A stretch of 64,000 nt of DNA, taken from Panagrolaimus kolymaensis (taxonomy: Eukaryota; Nematoda; Chromadorea; Rhabditida; Panagrolaimidae). Position 1 is the first letter of the stretch; every line of letters starts with the position of its first letter. The DNA is taken from assembly GCA_028622995.1 (NCBI GenBank), contig JAJQJQ010000018.1, forward strand, positions 1 through 64,000. The letters are read 5' to 3'. A program made the position numbers and the translations under genes. The notes under the pieces were generated by a model. The model ran no database searches and had not been told where the DNA came from. It was given only the letters and a program-made list of their open reading frames with translations. Shown in pieces: positions 10,886-21,100 of this stretch.

Positions 10886-12484
10886 TTACATATTTAAAAG
10901 GTTTTGCCAAACAATATTTTTAACTGTTGGTTTTTCTGGAACTGCAGTAAAAATTCTGATAGAGTCTTTTGTTCTGACTCTGGACAGAGCAGTGTAAAGT
11001 TGGCCATGAGAAAAGCATTCGCTTGTTCTAAAATACAACCCAACTCTTTCTAAAGTTTGGCCTTGAGCTTTGTTAATAGTCATAGCAAAAGCTAACTTAA
11101 TTGGAAATTGAGTTCGGATAAAATGGATATCTGGTTCAGCTTCACAATTGCCATACTCGAATTTGACTCGTGGAATATAAACGACTTCATCTGATTTGGA
11201 TGCTGGTCCTGTTAAAACTTTGCATTTTAAAAAGTCTTTATTCATCTCCACAATTTGCATTCTTGTCCCATTGCAAAGGCCTGTGAAAATTGATAAATTT
11301 TTTATCAGCATAACAATTGCTCCAACTTTTAGATTTAATTCATGAGGAGGCATACCTGCTGTTTCAATCCTATGCATTTTTTCGACGCTGTAATCATCGT
11401 CATTTTCTTCGAGAGGACAATATTTGTCTTTATCTGATAATAATGTATCGATACTTGAAAAAGTTTGTTGAGAACCTGTTAGTTTTGATAAAATTACCTT
11501 ATTTATCCTTTGCTGAACTGTATTTAGTGGAGCGAGAATGGCACTTCCACAAAGTTCCTTTGCGTACTTTTGTGGATTTTGCAACCACCCTGGTTCATAA
11601 CAAAAATTAATCAAATCAGCTTCGTTTTTAACAGTAATGGCTGCTTCAACAGTGATGGAATCAGTCCCTTTAATATATAATGATTTATCGCCATTTCCAA
11701 TAAGTTTTAATTCTTCGATGAATGCAAGCTCATTCGAATTTACTCTCATATTTTGTTCGAGGTTTAGTTGTCGAGCATTTTGGAATTTATCCCATGATTT
11801 TATTGAAGCATTGATAATTGCCATTTCGCTTCCTCTTGGAACCACGGGTGTTAATTGTTTCCAATCACCTCCAATCAAAACAACGGTATTTCCAAAAAGT
11901 TGTTGGTTGTTTCTTAGATCTTTTAGAATTCTATCGATGTAATTCATACAATCTTTGTGAAGCATGCTAACTTCATCAATAATTACTAAATTAAGGTCTT
12001 TAAAATATTCACCTTTCTTAGTATGAGCACCAATATTTAAATTACTATCAGGACCTAATTCTTTTGGAATAAAGAAAGCAGAATGAGCTGTCATCCCTCC
12101 TTTTAACAAAGTCGCTGCAATTCCTGTAGAAGCGCATGATTGAACTTTGTATCCATGAGCTTGACAAAAAGTAATAAGAGTATTATACAAAAATGTTTTG
12201 CCTGTTCCTCCTGAACCTTGCAAAAAATAAAAGCCGCCTTTTTTATTTTCAATAGCATTCCAAATTTCATCGAATGCTTTTGTTTGATCATTATTTAATT
12301 TTGCTTTTTGTGCATCAGCATATTCTTGAATGGTAAGCTTTTTACCATTGACAAAAGGCAAATCATCAGGAGCTTCATAATCATGTTCTGCTTCCTTTGA
12401 ATGGCAATTTTCTTCAAAATTATCTGGAACATTAAATCCAAGACGACGACAACTCGTGCCTATTTTTTCAAAAATATATTCCAA
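10886..12484 (-). CDS. Helitron PIF1-family DNA helicase (532 aa open frame)
   Basis: ATP-dependent 5'-3' DNA helicase half of a Helitron transposase, which would unwind donor DNA during rolling-circle transposition. Visible motifs: Walker A GSGGTGKT (about residue 91), motif II IIDEVSM (about 168), motif III GGDWKQLTPV, LEQNMR, and near the C-terminus TINKAQGQT and YTALSRV. The frame given starts at a TTG, but the same frame is open upstream (ALNYLEY, a stretch typical of the Rep-helicase linker in Helitrons). The natural protein was therefore probably continuous with the Rep ORF, which ends only five bases upstream in another frame. Restoring one A in the run near 12,528 would join them. 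Alone, this ORF lacks an ATG at its start, so independent translation is doubtful. Confidence 0.85.
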   Translation of the reverse strand: MEYIFEKIGTSCRRLGFNVPDNFEENCHSKEAEHDYEAPDDLPFVNGKKLTIQEYADAQKAKLNNDQTKAFDEIWNAIENKKGGFYFLQGSGGTGKTFLYNTLITFCQAHGYKVQSCASTGIAATLLKGGMTAHSAFFIPKELGPDSNLNIGAHTKKGEYFKDLNLVIIDEVSMLHKDCMNYIDRILKDLRNNQQLFGNTVVLIGGDWKQLTPVVPRGSEMAIINASIKSWDKFQNARQLNLEQNMRVNSNELAFIEELKLIGNGDKSLYIKGTDSITVEAAITVKNEADLINFCYEPGWLQNPQKYAKELCGSAILAPLNTVQQRINKVILSKLTGSQQTFSSIDTLLSDKDKYCPLEENDDDYSVEKMHRIETAGMPPHELNLKVGAIVMLIKNLSIFTGLCNGTRMQIVEMNKDFLKCKVLTGPASKSDEVVYIPRVKFEYGNCEAEPDIHFIRTQFPIKLAFAMTINKAQGQTLERVGLYFRTSECFSHGQLYTALSRVRTKDSIRIFTAVPEKPTVKNIVWQNLLNM

Positions 12485-12489
12485 GTAAT

Positions 12490-15400
12490 TTAATGCCTTC
12501 GCCTTCTTTGCTCCCGATTTTTGGTTGGATCTTCCCCATAACCAAGGAATAATTCATCGAGGAATTTATCCAAAAATTTATCTGGGTTTCCAGGTTGATT
12601 GAAAGCAATAACCATAGCAAAGAAATGTCTTTTTTGTCTTTGATTACGCATTTCGTTAATTGCGTCTTGAATTACCCGAAAATGAATATCATCATTTTCC
12701 CAAAGACCTAATGCCTGAGCTGTGCTTAAAAATGTTGGATATTCAACACCATCAACCGTTCGAAGATCCTTAAAGCTTTTTGGACCTTTTACATACATCA
12801 AAAGGATGCGAAGAGCATAAAGCTCTGCTTCTCGAGGAGAAACATGATGAATTCTCACGAAAAAGTTTGTTGGTGTTCTTTTTCTTTTTATCCATGTTTT
12901 ACTTTGCTTATCAAACCAATAATGATATGGAATATCTTTATAAGTGTATTGGCATGCTTCAGGATCGTTATTGCAAAGTTCAAAAAATGAAGTCAGTTGT
13001 GTTTTTGTTGGTTTATTTGCAGCTTGCTCTTCTGCACCTTCTTCAAAAACAACATTTTCTTGACCTTCTAAATGGATTTGAAGCGCTTCAACAATATGAG
13101 ATTGTTTGAAAATCCAAGTACACAGCAAACGCATTAAAGCTTCGCAACTTGTCATAATACGGGCATTTATATGTACCTCGCCTTCATCATAATCCACAAC
13201 TTCTTCTCCTTTTTCATTTATTTTAATTCGTTGTTTTTTAATGTAAACAACGTCGCCACATTTTGTTGTATACTTACATGTATATTTTGGACTTCCTGTT
13301 TGTCCTACAGTACATTCAACATTAATGTGGCAATCATATTTTAATGATAAAAATTTGTTATGTGGAACAACATGAGCATCATCAATTTGGAAGAAAACAT
13401 TTTTTTTAATTTCTTTCATGTATGTATTGCCAAAAAGATGCTCATTCGTGTCATCAATTGTTACATCCTTTGGTTTTGGTGGAAGTCTTCTGTATTCAAC
13501 AAAAGTTTCTTCGTCAAAATCTTTACGCGGTACATCTTGAAAATCGAGTTCTTCCATTTCGTCCTCATTATTTTCAACATTTTTCGCGTTTTCATTTTGG
13601 TTTTTCGTTTGATCCTCGCCTTTTTCATTTGGCAAATCAGATTTTTCTGTTTCATCTAATTTTTTATTGATAGAGGATTTTGGAGGAAGCCGTTCATATT
13701 CAGCAGGCTTATGCTGATGTATAATTGTAGTATTTGAATAGGGCTTTTTATATCCTTTACTACAAACTCCGTCGATCTGACATCCTGAATTTTCATTGCA
13801 ATAATGAATATTATTTCTCATAATGATTTCATGGTATCGCCTTTGCTGTTCGGCTTCCTCAGATTTGTCTTTTTCATCTGGCAAATCTGGAATTCGAGCT
13901 GAGATATAATTATCGATGTCTTCAACAGTTACTTTCTCTTGCATAATTAAAATGGCATGTAAGTGTGGCATTCCACGTTTTTGAAATTCCATTACCACGT
14001 GATAACCTTGCACTTTTCCCAAGACATTACGTTTAAAAAGGTCATCAAGGAATTCTTGTGCTTTTGCCAAAAAGACGCGACATTTAAGATCAAATCGACT
14101 TTTTTCATTTTTATGAAATTTATTTCTTTGAATTTCTGGCCAATTTGGATTGCCTGTAAAAGTCACAAAATATGACGGCAAATCAGTGTTATCAATAATC
14201 GTCATGATATTTGAATATGCTTTTTGCATATGTTTTCTACCACCTTTAAAAGTCGCAGGAATTGTAAAAAGCTTTCCAAGCTTTTTTCCTTTCAAAACTT
14301 TTTTTTCAATGTATTGTCGTAATTCAGCTTTTGTCGCTGACCTCTTTTTTGATTGTTCAATTTCTCTTTTAGCCGTTTCTAATTCACATTTTTCTGCTCT
14401 GCAGACGGCATCAATTATATATGCTTCAGCCAAAGCTCCTTTACTATAAAGCCAATGGGATTGTTTGAAACCTTTTTTATCTCGTGGAAACATAAAATAT
14501 CGATAGAACTGTTTCCGAGATACATATTTCCTTCCAAAACCCTTGCGAAAGCCTTCAAGCTCTTTGACTGACTCCTCAAATTCTTCTTGAACATCATCAT
14601 CACCGCCATTGATGTAATCATCCCTTTCATTGTCAGGAATATCAATGTCATCATTCATTAAATTCTTTTTACTTTTTTCACTTTGAATGGTGGTATCATT
14701 ATTTACTAAAGGTATTGCATTATGATACATTTGATTACCATGTGGAAAAAGTAAAGGATAACAAAGAGGATCAATGTTTGGACTGTAATAAGGCATATTA
14801 TGGATTGCTCCTTCCTTTCCATGAAGCCATACACCTTTAAATTCAGGTGGTTCTCCATCATCATTAACCCAAATCATGCCAACCAATTCATTTTGGGGCT
14901 TTTCAGCTCGATGAGGATGAATGCTGGGATCATGTGCGGTGAAATCTTTATCTTCACGAGCATCAACAATGATAATTCTGAATTTTGGAATTTCTTTATT
15001 TTCAGCTCGAGCTTTTTCAATTTCTTCATTCATACGCTCGCTTCCGCTTTTATAAAGTTTTGCTAAAGAATTATAATCATTAAGCATTTTATGCAATTGA
15101 TTTAAAATTCCTTCATCTAATTCTTTTTCCTTTGCTGCTTCAGCTCGGATATTTTCTGCATCTTCCAAGTCTAAAACATAAATTTGACCGAATGCTGGTC
15201 TTTTACCTTCTGGAGGCAATAAATCACTTGCAAGATGTTCAATATTTCCATTTAATCTCACAACGGGTGGACCTCGTGTTGGAAGAGGAGGCACTCTACC
15301 ATCAGTGGAAATGGAAGCAAAAGCCACTTCTGAATTATATGCGCGACTTTTTTTTACAAGCTCGTCATTGTATTCAATTTTATATGGATCAAGCATATGT

Positions 15401-17745
15401 TGCAAAACGTAAGGAATTTTATTTTGTAAAATATCATGTGTTTCACTGAGATCAATTTTGCCATCTGCGCAACATTTGTTTGCTTGGCTTGGAGTCTCAG
15501 CTTCATATTTTGACATCCATCGTCCACAAAATTTACAACGATATGTGAAATCACCAACATCAAAGTATTCTACTTTATGGTTGACACTTTCAGCTGCACA
15601 ACCTTCTTTGTGAATTTTGCCAGTGTGGTGACATTGTGGAGTGATATCTTTTAATTTTCGTAATTTTTTGGCTAACCTTGATGAACGTCTTTTATTAGTT
15701 ACTTCATCATACGTTGTGCCAAGTTGAGGAGGTGGCATTTGTTTTTGTGATTTAGTTAATTCAGAACTCATTACAACTTTTACGTTGTCTTTGGTTTGAT
15801 TAATTATAACTTTAGTCGAACTGTACCGATTCTTAACTTGTTTTTTTGAAGGACGACCTCCTTTGTTTTTTGTTACATTAATGTTACCACTTTCAAAATT
15901 AATAGAAGTGTCTGTGTCTTTGTTTTTATGAGAAATAATTTGGAAAGAATTTTTATATTCTTCATATCTCTTACGTTCTAGAGGAGTATCCCTTTTTTTT
16001 CTATTTTTATAAAAGTCTTCATAGCTTTCAATATCGACATTCATTGAATCGGAAGTTAAAGAAATATTTGAATTTGTATTATTTCTTGAACTCATATCAT
16101 TTTTATGATCTGCCGATATTTCTTGGAGGCTATCACCATTTTCAGAGATTGCTATAGTTTCTTCTTCTGATTCAATGGGTATAAATTGTTTATAATAATT
16201 ATAAACATTAGTTCTCCAAGCAACGACTTCGGTATCATCAAAATCCATAGGTTCGTTGGTGAAATATCTTTTAATCAACATACAAATTAGTGGACCACAA
16301 TTGGAACTGTCGTGAGGAAGTTGATATTTAAAGCTATCTTTTGGTGGAGTAATAATACGGCATTCAGCTCCACACAATAAAAAGCAAATTGTTTTTAGTT
16401 TTTTAAAATAAGGATCAGAAAGATTCCATTTTTTTGTACAAAAATAAGTACATTCTTTTCTTGCTTTATTTAAAATACCAAAAGCCCAATGGGTGCTTCC
16501 GATGTTAATTGGAATGATAGCATGCTCAAATGTTGAACTGAATTTAGGAAAAGTTGGAACACGATTTGGCATATTAGTATCAGAACTCCAATTATCAAAA
16601 GTAGCATAATCATACCAAACTGATGGGAAAACTAAAAGCCTTTTTTCCTCATGTTCATCAATGATTTCACGGACAATTTCTTTAGCTACAACAATGTCGC
16701 TTATCCACCTATTTTCTTTGATTGTCTTTAAAAGACCTGATGTAAGCGGGGCTTGCAGATCTTGCATATCGATATCGGCAAAATCAAAAGCAAGCGAATT
16801 GTTAACAGCATAATTCGATGTAACATTAACTTCATCCATCTCCATGGGCTCCTCATTTGTTGCAATTTGTTTGATGTTACCATCATGCAATCTTTTTTGA
16901 GGTTTATTACGAAGTGGAGTTACATTTGTATTAAATAAAGCTTTATTGCTCTTGTTTGGTGTTTTTAAAGATAATGATTTTATACCAAATGAAGGAGTTT
17001 CAGTTTTCGATTTTTTAGTTGCAATCGATTCATCATCAGATGAACTCGAAATGATTGCTTGCACATCGTCATCTGAATTTAAATTTATTACAGGAGCTAT
17101 AAACAGCTCTTTTAGTCTTAAAATGACATAATTTTTGTAATAATTTAAATTGAAATTTTCTTCAATAAGGTTTTCTAATCCTAAACGAATGAAACTTTGA
17201 CCATAAAAACAAATCAAAAAGCCACAGCTTATTGAGTCAGTTTGAATGTTATGTTTGTCAAAAATGATCACTTTTGGTTTAAGCTTAGTGTTTTTTGGTC
17301 CGATAGTGTTAATGGCATTAAGCATAATCCTTCGTACATGAGTAGGAATGGATTTAGCGCCATAAGGGTCGAGGTAATACAACGTTTTTGTTGCTTTAAA
17401 ATAAATACCAAGCACCCAATGACCTTTTTTATCATAGGCATTCTTAACCTTTGTTTGTGAATAATAGCAAACGGGAATAAGAATATATTCATAATCTTCC
17501 ACAAAAGGTTTGCCTTTTAACAAATGGTGAGCACGATGAGTGTCTTGTTTTGGCCCATTTTGAAATTGGTGCCCGGCAAACATCGAATCGACCGAAAGAA
17601 CTTTTTGATGTGTTTCATAAGTTAAACTTCCAAAGAATAACGAAACAGCATCACCTGACATAAGTTCGTCAGGATTTAAATTTTCTATTGTGCCCGAGTT
17701 TAAGCCTTTGGACAATTGGCTCCTTTCTTCAATGGATAAATCCAT
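12490..17745 (-). CDS. Helitron Rep with two Ulp1/C48-like domains (1,751 aa)
   Basis: Single exon. Domains in order: a C48 (Ulp1/SENP-like) cysteine protease with H109, D126, Q168 and C174 in the expected spacing; a second C48-like domain with H419 and C483 but no Asp or Gln at the expected places; an AT-hook-like GGRPSKK (about 629); a Cys/His-rich segment (about 705-760); the Helitron N-terminal domain (YPLLFPHG about 996, SRKQFYRYFMFPRD about 1076); the HUH nickase motif MPHLHAI (1259-1265); and the Y2 motif KYTCKYTTK with Y1488 and Y1492. A 70-residue acidic insert lies between two near-repeats ending in RLPPK (about 1351 and 1419). It would nick and join single strands during transposition; the protease's target is unknown. 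Starts at ATG 17,745. The stop is probably premature (see findings). Confidence 0.9.
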   Translation of the reverse strand: MDLSIEERSQLSKGLNSGTIENLNPDELMSGDAVSLFFGSLTYETHQKVLSVDSMFAGHQFQNGPKQDTHRAHHLLKGKPFVEDYEYILIPVCYYSQTKVKNAYDKKGHWVLGIYFKATKTLYYLDPYGAKSIPTHVRRIMLNAINTIGPKNTKLKPKVIIFDKHNIQTDSISCGFLICFYGQSFIRLGLENLIEENFNLNYYKNYVILRLKELFIAPVINLNSDDDVQAIISSSSDDESIATKKSKTETPSFGIKSLSLKTPNKSNKALFNTNVTPLRNKPQKRLHDGNIKQIATNEEPMEMDEVNVTSNYAVNNSLAFDFADIDMQDLQAPLTSGLLKTIKENRWISDIVVAKEIVREIIDEHEEKRLLVFPSVWYDYATFDNWSSDTNMPNRVPTFPKFSSTFEHAIIPINIGSTHWAFGILNKARKECTYFCTKKWNLSDPYFKKLKTICFLLCGAECRIITPPKDSFKYQLPHDSSNCGPLICMLIKRYFTNEPMDFDDTEVVAWRTNVYNYYKQFIPIESEEETIAISENGDSLQEISADHKNDMSSRNNTNSNISLTSDSMNVDIESYEDFYKNRKKRDTPLERKRYEEYKNSFQIISHKNKDTDTSINFESGNINVTKNKGGRPSKKQVKNRYSSTKVIINQTKDNVKVVMSSELTKSQKQMPPPQLGTTYDEVTNKRRSSRLAKKLRKLKDITPQCHHTGKIHKEGCAAESVNHKVEYFDVGDFTYRCKFCGRWMSKYEAETPSQANKCCADGKIDLSETHDILQNKIPYVLQHMLDPYKIEYNDELVKKSRAYNSEVAFASISTDGRVPPLPTRGPPVVRLNGNIEHLASDLLPPEGKRPAFGQIYVLDLEDAENIRAEAAKEKELDEGILNQLHKMLNDYNSLAKLYKSGSERMNEEIEKARAENKEIPKFRIIIVDAREDKDFTAHDPSIHPHRAEKPQNELVGMIWVNDDGEPPEFKGVWLHGKEGAIHNMPYYSPNIDPLCYPLLFPHGNQMYHNAIPLVNNDTTIQSEKSKKNLMNDDIDIPDNERDDYINGGDDDVQEEFEESVKELEGFRKGFGRKYVSRKQFYRYFMFPRDKKGFKQSHWLYSKGALAEAYIIDAVCRAEKCELETAKREIEQSKKRSATKAELRQYIEKKVLKGKKLGKLFTIPATFKGGRKHMQKAYSNIMTIIDNTDLPSYFVTFTGNPNWPEIQRNKFHKNEKSRFDLKCRVFLAKAQEFLDDLFKRNVLGKVQGYHVVMEFQKRGMPHLHAILIMQEKVTVEDIDNYISARIPDLPDEKDKSEEAEQQRRYHEIIMRNNIHYCNENSGCQIDGVCSKGYKKPYSNTTIIHQHKPAEYERLPPKSSINKKLDETEKSDLPNEKGEDQTKNQNENAKNVENNEDEMEELDFQDVPRKDFDEETFVEYRRLPPKPKDVTIDDTNEHLFGNTYMKEIKKNVFFQIDDAHVVPHNKFLSLKYDCHINVECTVGQTGSPKYTCKYTTKCGDVVYIKKQRIKINEKGEEVVDYDEGEVHINARIMTSCEALMRLLCTWIFKQSHIVEALQIHLEGQENVVFEEGAEEQAANKPTKTQLTSFFELCNNDPEACQYTYKDIPYHYWFDKQSKTWIKRKRTPTNFFVRIHHVSPREAELYALRILLMYVKGPKSFKDLRTVDGVEYPTFLSTAQALGLWENDDIHFRVIQDAINEMRNQRQKRHFFAMVIAFNQPGNPDKFLDKFLDELFLGYGEDPTKNREQRRRRH

Positions 17746-17765
17746 TTTAGACGTGATCTAATCAC
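17731..17765 (-). promoter_or_regulatory. Two inverted repeats around the Rep ORF start, copy 2
   Basis: Same pair of short palindromes as at 7,289-7,323: one spans the start codon and one (GTGATCTAATCAC) lies just upstream. Presence in both copies reflects recent duplication and is not independent support. Confidence 0.25.
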
Positions 17766-18031
17766 ATTAAAAAATAAAAAATAAAAAACGCGAATGTTTA
17801 GTCCAAAAAATGAACTAAAACTTCGATTGTAATCTGATGTAGTATCTTAGTATTGTAAGAAGCAAAAGTAAACCTTTGAATCTGAAAAATGAACGATTAT
17901 TAGATAATCACCAAAAAATTGCACGAAAATTGATAAAACACGGAACAAAAAAAAAACACGAAAATAAATAGAAACGAATGAAGAGAATAATGATGAGAAA
18001 ATAAAATAAAACAATACAAATAAAAACATTA

Positions 18032-20342
18032 ATCAAGCTTTATTTAATTGCTAAAAGTATGCTTGATATTGGTAAAAAGATAGCTGATCAAGCTTTATTT
18101 AATTGTTAAAAAGCATGCTTGATATTGGTAAAAACCATTGATCAAGCTTTATTTAGTTGCTAAAAAGCATGCTTGATATTGGTAAAAACCATTGATCAAG
18201 CTTTATTTAATTGCTAAAAAGCATGCTTGATATTGGTAAAAAGATAGCTGATCAAGCTTTATTTAATTGCTAAAAAGCATGCTTGATATTGGTAAAAACC
18301 ATTGATCAAGCTTTATTTAATTGCTAAAAAGCATGCTTGATATTGGTAAAAAGATAGCTGATCAAGCTTTATTTAATTGCTAAAAAGCATGCTTGATATT
18401 GGTAAAAACCATTGATCAAGCTTTATTTAATTGCTAAAAAGCATGCTTGATATTGGTAAAAAGATAGCTGATCAAGCTTTATTTAAATGCTAAAAAGCAT
18501 GCTTGATATTGGTAAAAAGATAGCTGATCAAGCTTTATTTAATTGCTAAAAAGCATGCTTGATATTGGTAAAAAGATAGCTGATCAAGCTTTATTTAATT
18601 GCTAAAAAGCATGCTTGATATTGGTAAAAACCATTGATCAAGCTTTATTTAATTGCTAAAAAGCATGCTTGATATTGGTAAAAAGATAGCTGATCAAGCT
18701 TTATTTAAATGCTAAAAAGCATGCTTGATATTGGTAAAAACCATTGATCAAGCTTTATTTAGTTGCTAAAAAGCATGCTTGATATTGGTAAAAACCATTG
18801 ATCAAGCTTTATTTAATTGCTAAAAAGCATGCTTGATATTGGTAAAAAGATAGCTGATCAAGCTTTATTTAATTGCTAAAAAGCATGCTTGATATTGGTA
18901 AAAAGATAGCTGATCAAGCTTTATTTAATTGCTAAAAAGCATGCTTGATATTGGTAAAAACCATTGATCAAGCTTTATTTAATTGCTAAAAAGCATGCTT
19001 GATATTGGTAAAAACCATTGATCAAGCTTTATTTAATTGCTAAAAAGCATGCTTGATATTGGTAAAAAGATAGCTGATCAAGCTTTATTTAATTGCTAAA
19101 AAGCATGCTTGATATTGGTAAAAACCATTGATCAAGCTTTATTTAATTGCTAAAAAGCATGCTTGATATTGGTAAAAAGATAGCTGATCAAGCTTTATTT
19201 AAATGCTAAAAAGCATGCTTGATATTGGTAAAAAGATAGCTGATCAAGCTTTATTTAATTGCTAAAAAGCATGCTTGATATTGGTAAAAACCATTGATCA
19301 AGCTTTATTTAATTACTAAAAAGCATGCTTGATATTGGTAAAAAGATAGCTGATCAAGCTTTATTTAAATGCTAAAAAGCATGCTTGATATTGGTAAAAA
19401 GATAGCTGATCAAGCTTTATTTAATTGCTAAAAAGCATGCTTGATATTGGTAAAAACCATTGATCAAGCTTTATTTAATTACTAAAAAGCATGCTTGATA
19501 TTGGTAAAAAGATAGCTGATCAAGCTTTATTTAAATGCTAAAAAGCATGCTTGATATTGGTAAAAAGATAGCTGATCAAGCTTTATTTAAATGCTAAAAA
19601 GCATGCTTGATATTGGTAAAAAGATAGCTGATCAAGCTTTATTTAAATGCTAAAAAGCATGCTTGATATTGGTAAAAAGATAGCTGATCAAGCTTTATTT
19701 AATTGCTAAAAAGCATGCTTGATATTGGTAAAAACCATTGATCAAGCTTTATTTAATTGCTAAAAAGCATGCTTGATATTGGTAAAAAGATAGCTGATCA
19801 AGCTTTATTTAAATGCTAAAAAGCATGCTTGATATTGGTAAAAAGATAGCTGATCAAGCTTTATTTAAATGCTAAAAAGCATGCTTGATATTGGTAAAAA
19901 GATAGCTGATCAAGCTTTATTTAAATGCTAAAAAGCATGCTTGATATTGGTAAAAAGATAGCTGATCAAGCTTTATTTAATTGCTAAAAAGCATGCTTGA
20001 TATTGGTAAAAACCATTGATCAAGCTTTATTTAATTACTAAAAAGCATGCTTGATATTGGTAAAAAGATAGCTGATCAAGCTTTATTTAAATGCTAAAAA
20101 GCATGCTTGATATTGGTAAAAAGATAGCTGATCAAGCTTTATTTAAATGCTAAAAAGCATGCTTGATATTGGTAAAAAGATAGCTGATCAAGCTTTATTT
20201 AATTGCTAAAAAGCATGCTTGATATTGGTAAAAACCATTGATCAAGCTTTATTTAATTGCTAAAAAGCATGCTTGATATTGGTAAAAAGATAGCTGATCA
20301 AGCTTTATTTAAATGCTAAAAAGCATGCTTGATATTGGTAAA
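18032..20342. repeat. Minisatellite of about 42 units (54/56 bp), copy 2
   Basis: Same array as 7,590-9,900. The overall length is equal, and the order of unit variants (AGTTGC units, AATTAC units, 54- versus 56-bp linkers) matches wherever compared. Such arrays usually change length fast, so identity means the two Helitron copies arose very recently or are one molecule represented twice. Confidence 0.95.
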
Positions 20343-20815
20343 AGAAAAATGAACATTATTTAAAATCAAAAAGTAATATTATACAACAACAAAAATGAAG
20401 AAAAATGCGGCGCGAAAAATAGTTGAAAAAATATTAACAAACAAAGCAATATCTAAATTTTGCGACAAAGAAAAAAAGATTTTTCCAGAAGGTTCTACTG
20501 TATTTTCTTTTGGTTTCGTGCAATCGTGCTATGAGTTTTATTTTTGACAAAGAGATTACGTTAAACTTTCTAGAAAAATCTTTTTTTTCTATTTCCAAAA
20601 ATGAGACGTGAAAAATTAGTTGAATAATCTCAAAAAAACATTAAAAAAAATAATTTGCATTTTATTTTTCCTTCAATTGCATAAAAAAATATAAAAAAAT
20701 CGATTTTTGACAAATTTCATAGAAATTTGCATATTCTATATATCGCTAATATTTTTAAAAAACATTAAAAATAATCGAAAACATAATCCTTTAGATAATC
20801 TCATCAAAATAGGCG

Positions 20816-20883
20816 AAAAACAGCATCGGGGATTCGAACCAACCATCTCCTTTCTCATTGTCAAAAGCCCCACTACGCCAAAG
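20816..20883 (-). other. tRNA-like Pol III promoter fragment in Helitron 5' region, copy 2
   Basis: Copy of 10,373-10,440 with the same A-box-like and B-box sequences and T run, about 190-250 bp from the transposon's 5' end and in the same direction as its ORFs. Confidence 0.5.
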
Positions 20884-21070
20884 AGAAAAATTTTGAGTTA
20901 AAATTTGAAAATTTGCATATATCTCGAGATCCATATTGACTTCATATTCCTCCGAAAGTTTTTCTGAAATCTACGGGTGATTTTACCCCATCCTAGCTAG
21001 ATAGAAAAATCAAACAATCGGCCGGATCGCTCAATCTGCTAACTACTCCCTTGTTTTTTTCATATTATAA

Positions 21071-21100
21071 AAGCTTGATTAAATAAATAATAAAATAGTA
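21071..21100 (+). other. Displaced 3' end of the acyl-CoA synthetase gene
   Basis: The first bases after the Helitron dimer, AAGCTTGATTAA, continue the acyl-CoA synthetase frame that stops at 190 (K-L-D-stop). AATAAATAATAAAA follows and would be the original polyadenylation region. Joining 190 to 21,071 gives a C-terminus of the usual ACSL length. This fixes the insertion point within a GAAAAG sequence and is direct evidence that the dimer is an insertion. Confidence 0.75.

Larger units (their letters stand above)
10628..21070 (-). mobile_element. Helitron-type rolling-circle transposon, copy 2 (10,443 bp)
   Basis: Second copy, same orientation, joined directly to copy 1: the plus strand reads ...CATATTATAA then CTAGGAGAACC at 10,627/10,628 with no spacer. 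Its right end (transposon 5' end) meets host DNA at 21,070/21,071, with one or two bases of ambiguity because both sides are A. The Rep ORF (12,490-17,745) and helicase ORF (10,886-12,484) are both long and carry all expected catalytic motifs, but they are in different frames. The 3' terminal fold, minisatellite and tRNA-like segment match copy 1. No target-site duplication is visible, as expected for Helitrons. Confidence 0.9.

Noticed and set aside
20707..20901. Open frame with RGFEPT-like residues
   Set aside because: It is the antisense shadow of the tRNA-like B-box region in the Helitron, a known false-ORF pattern.
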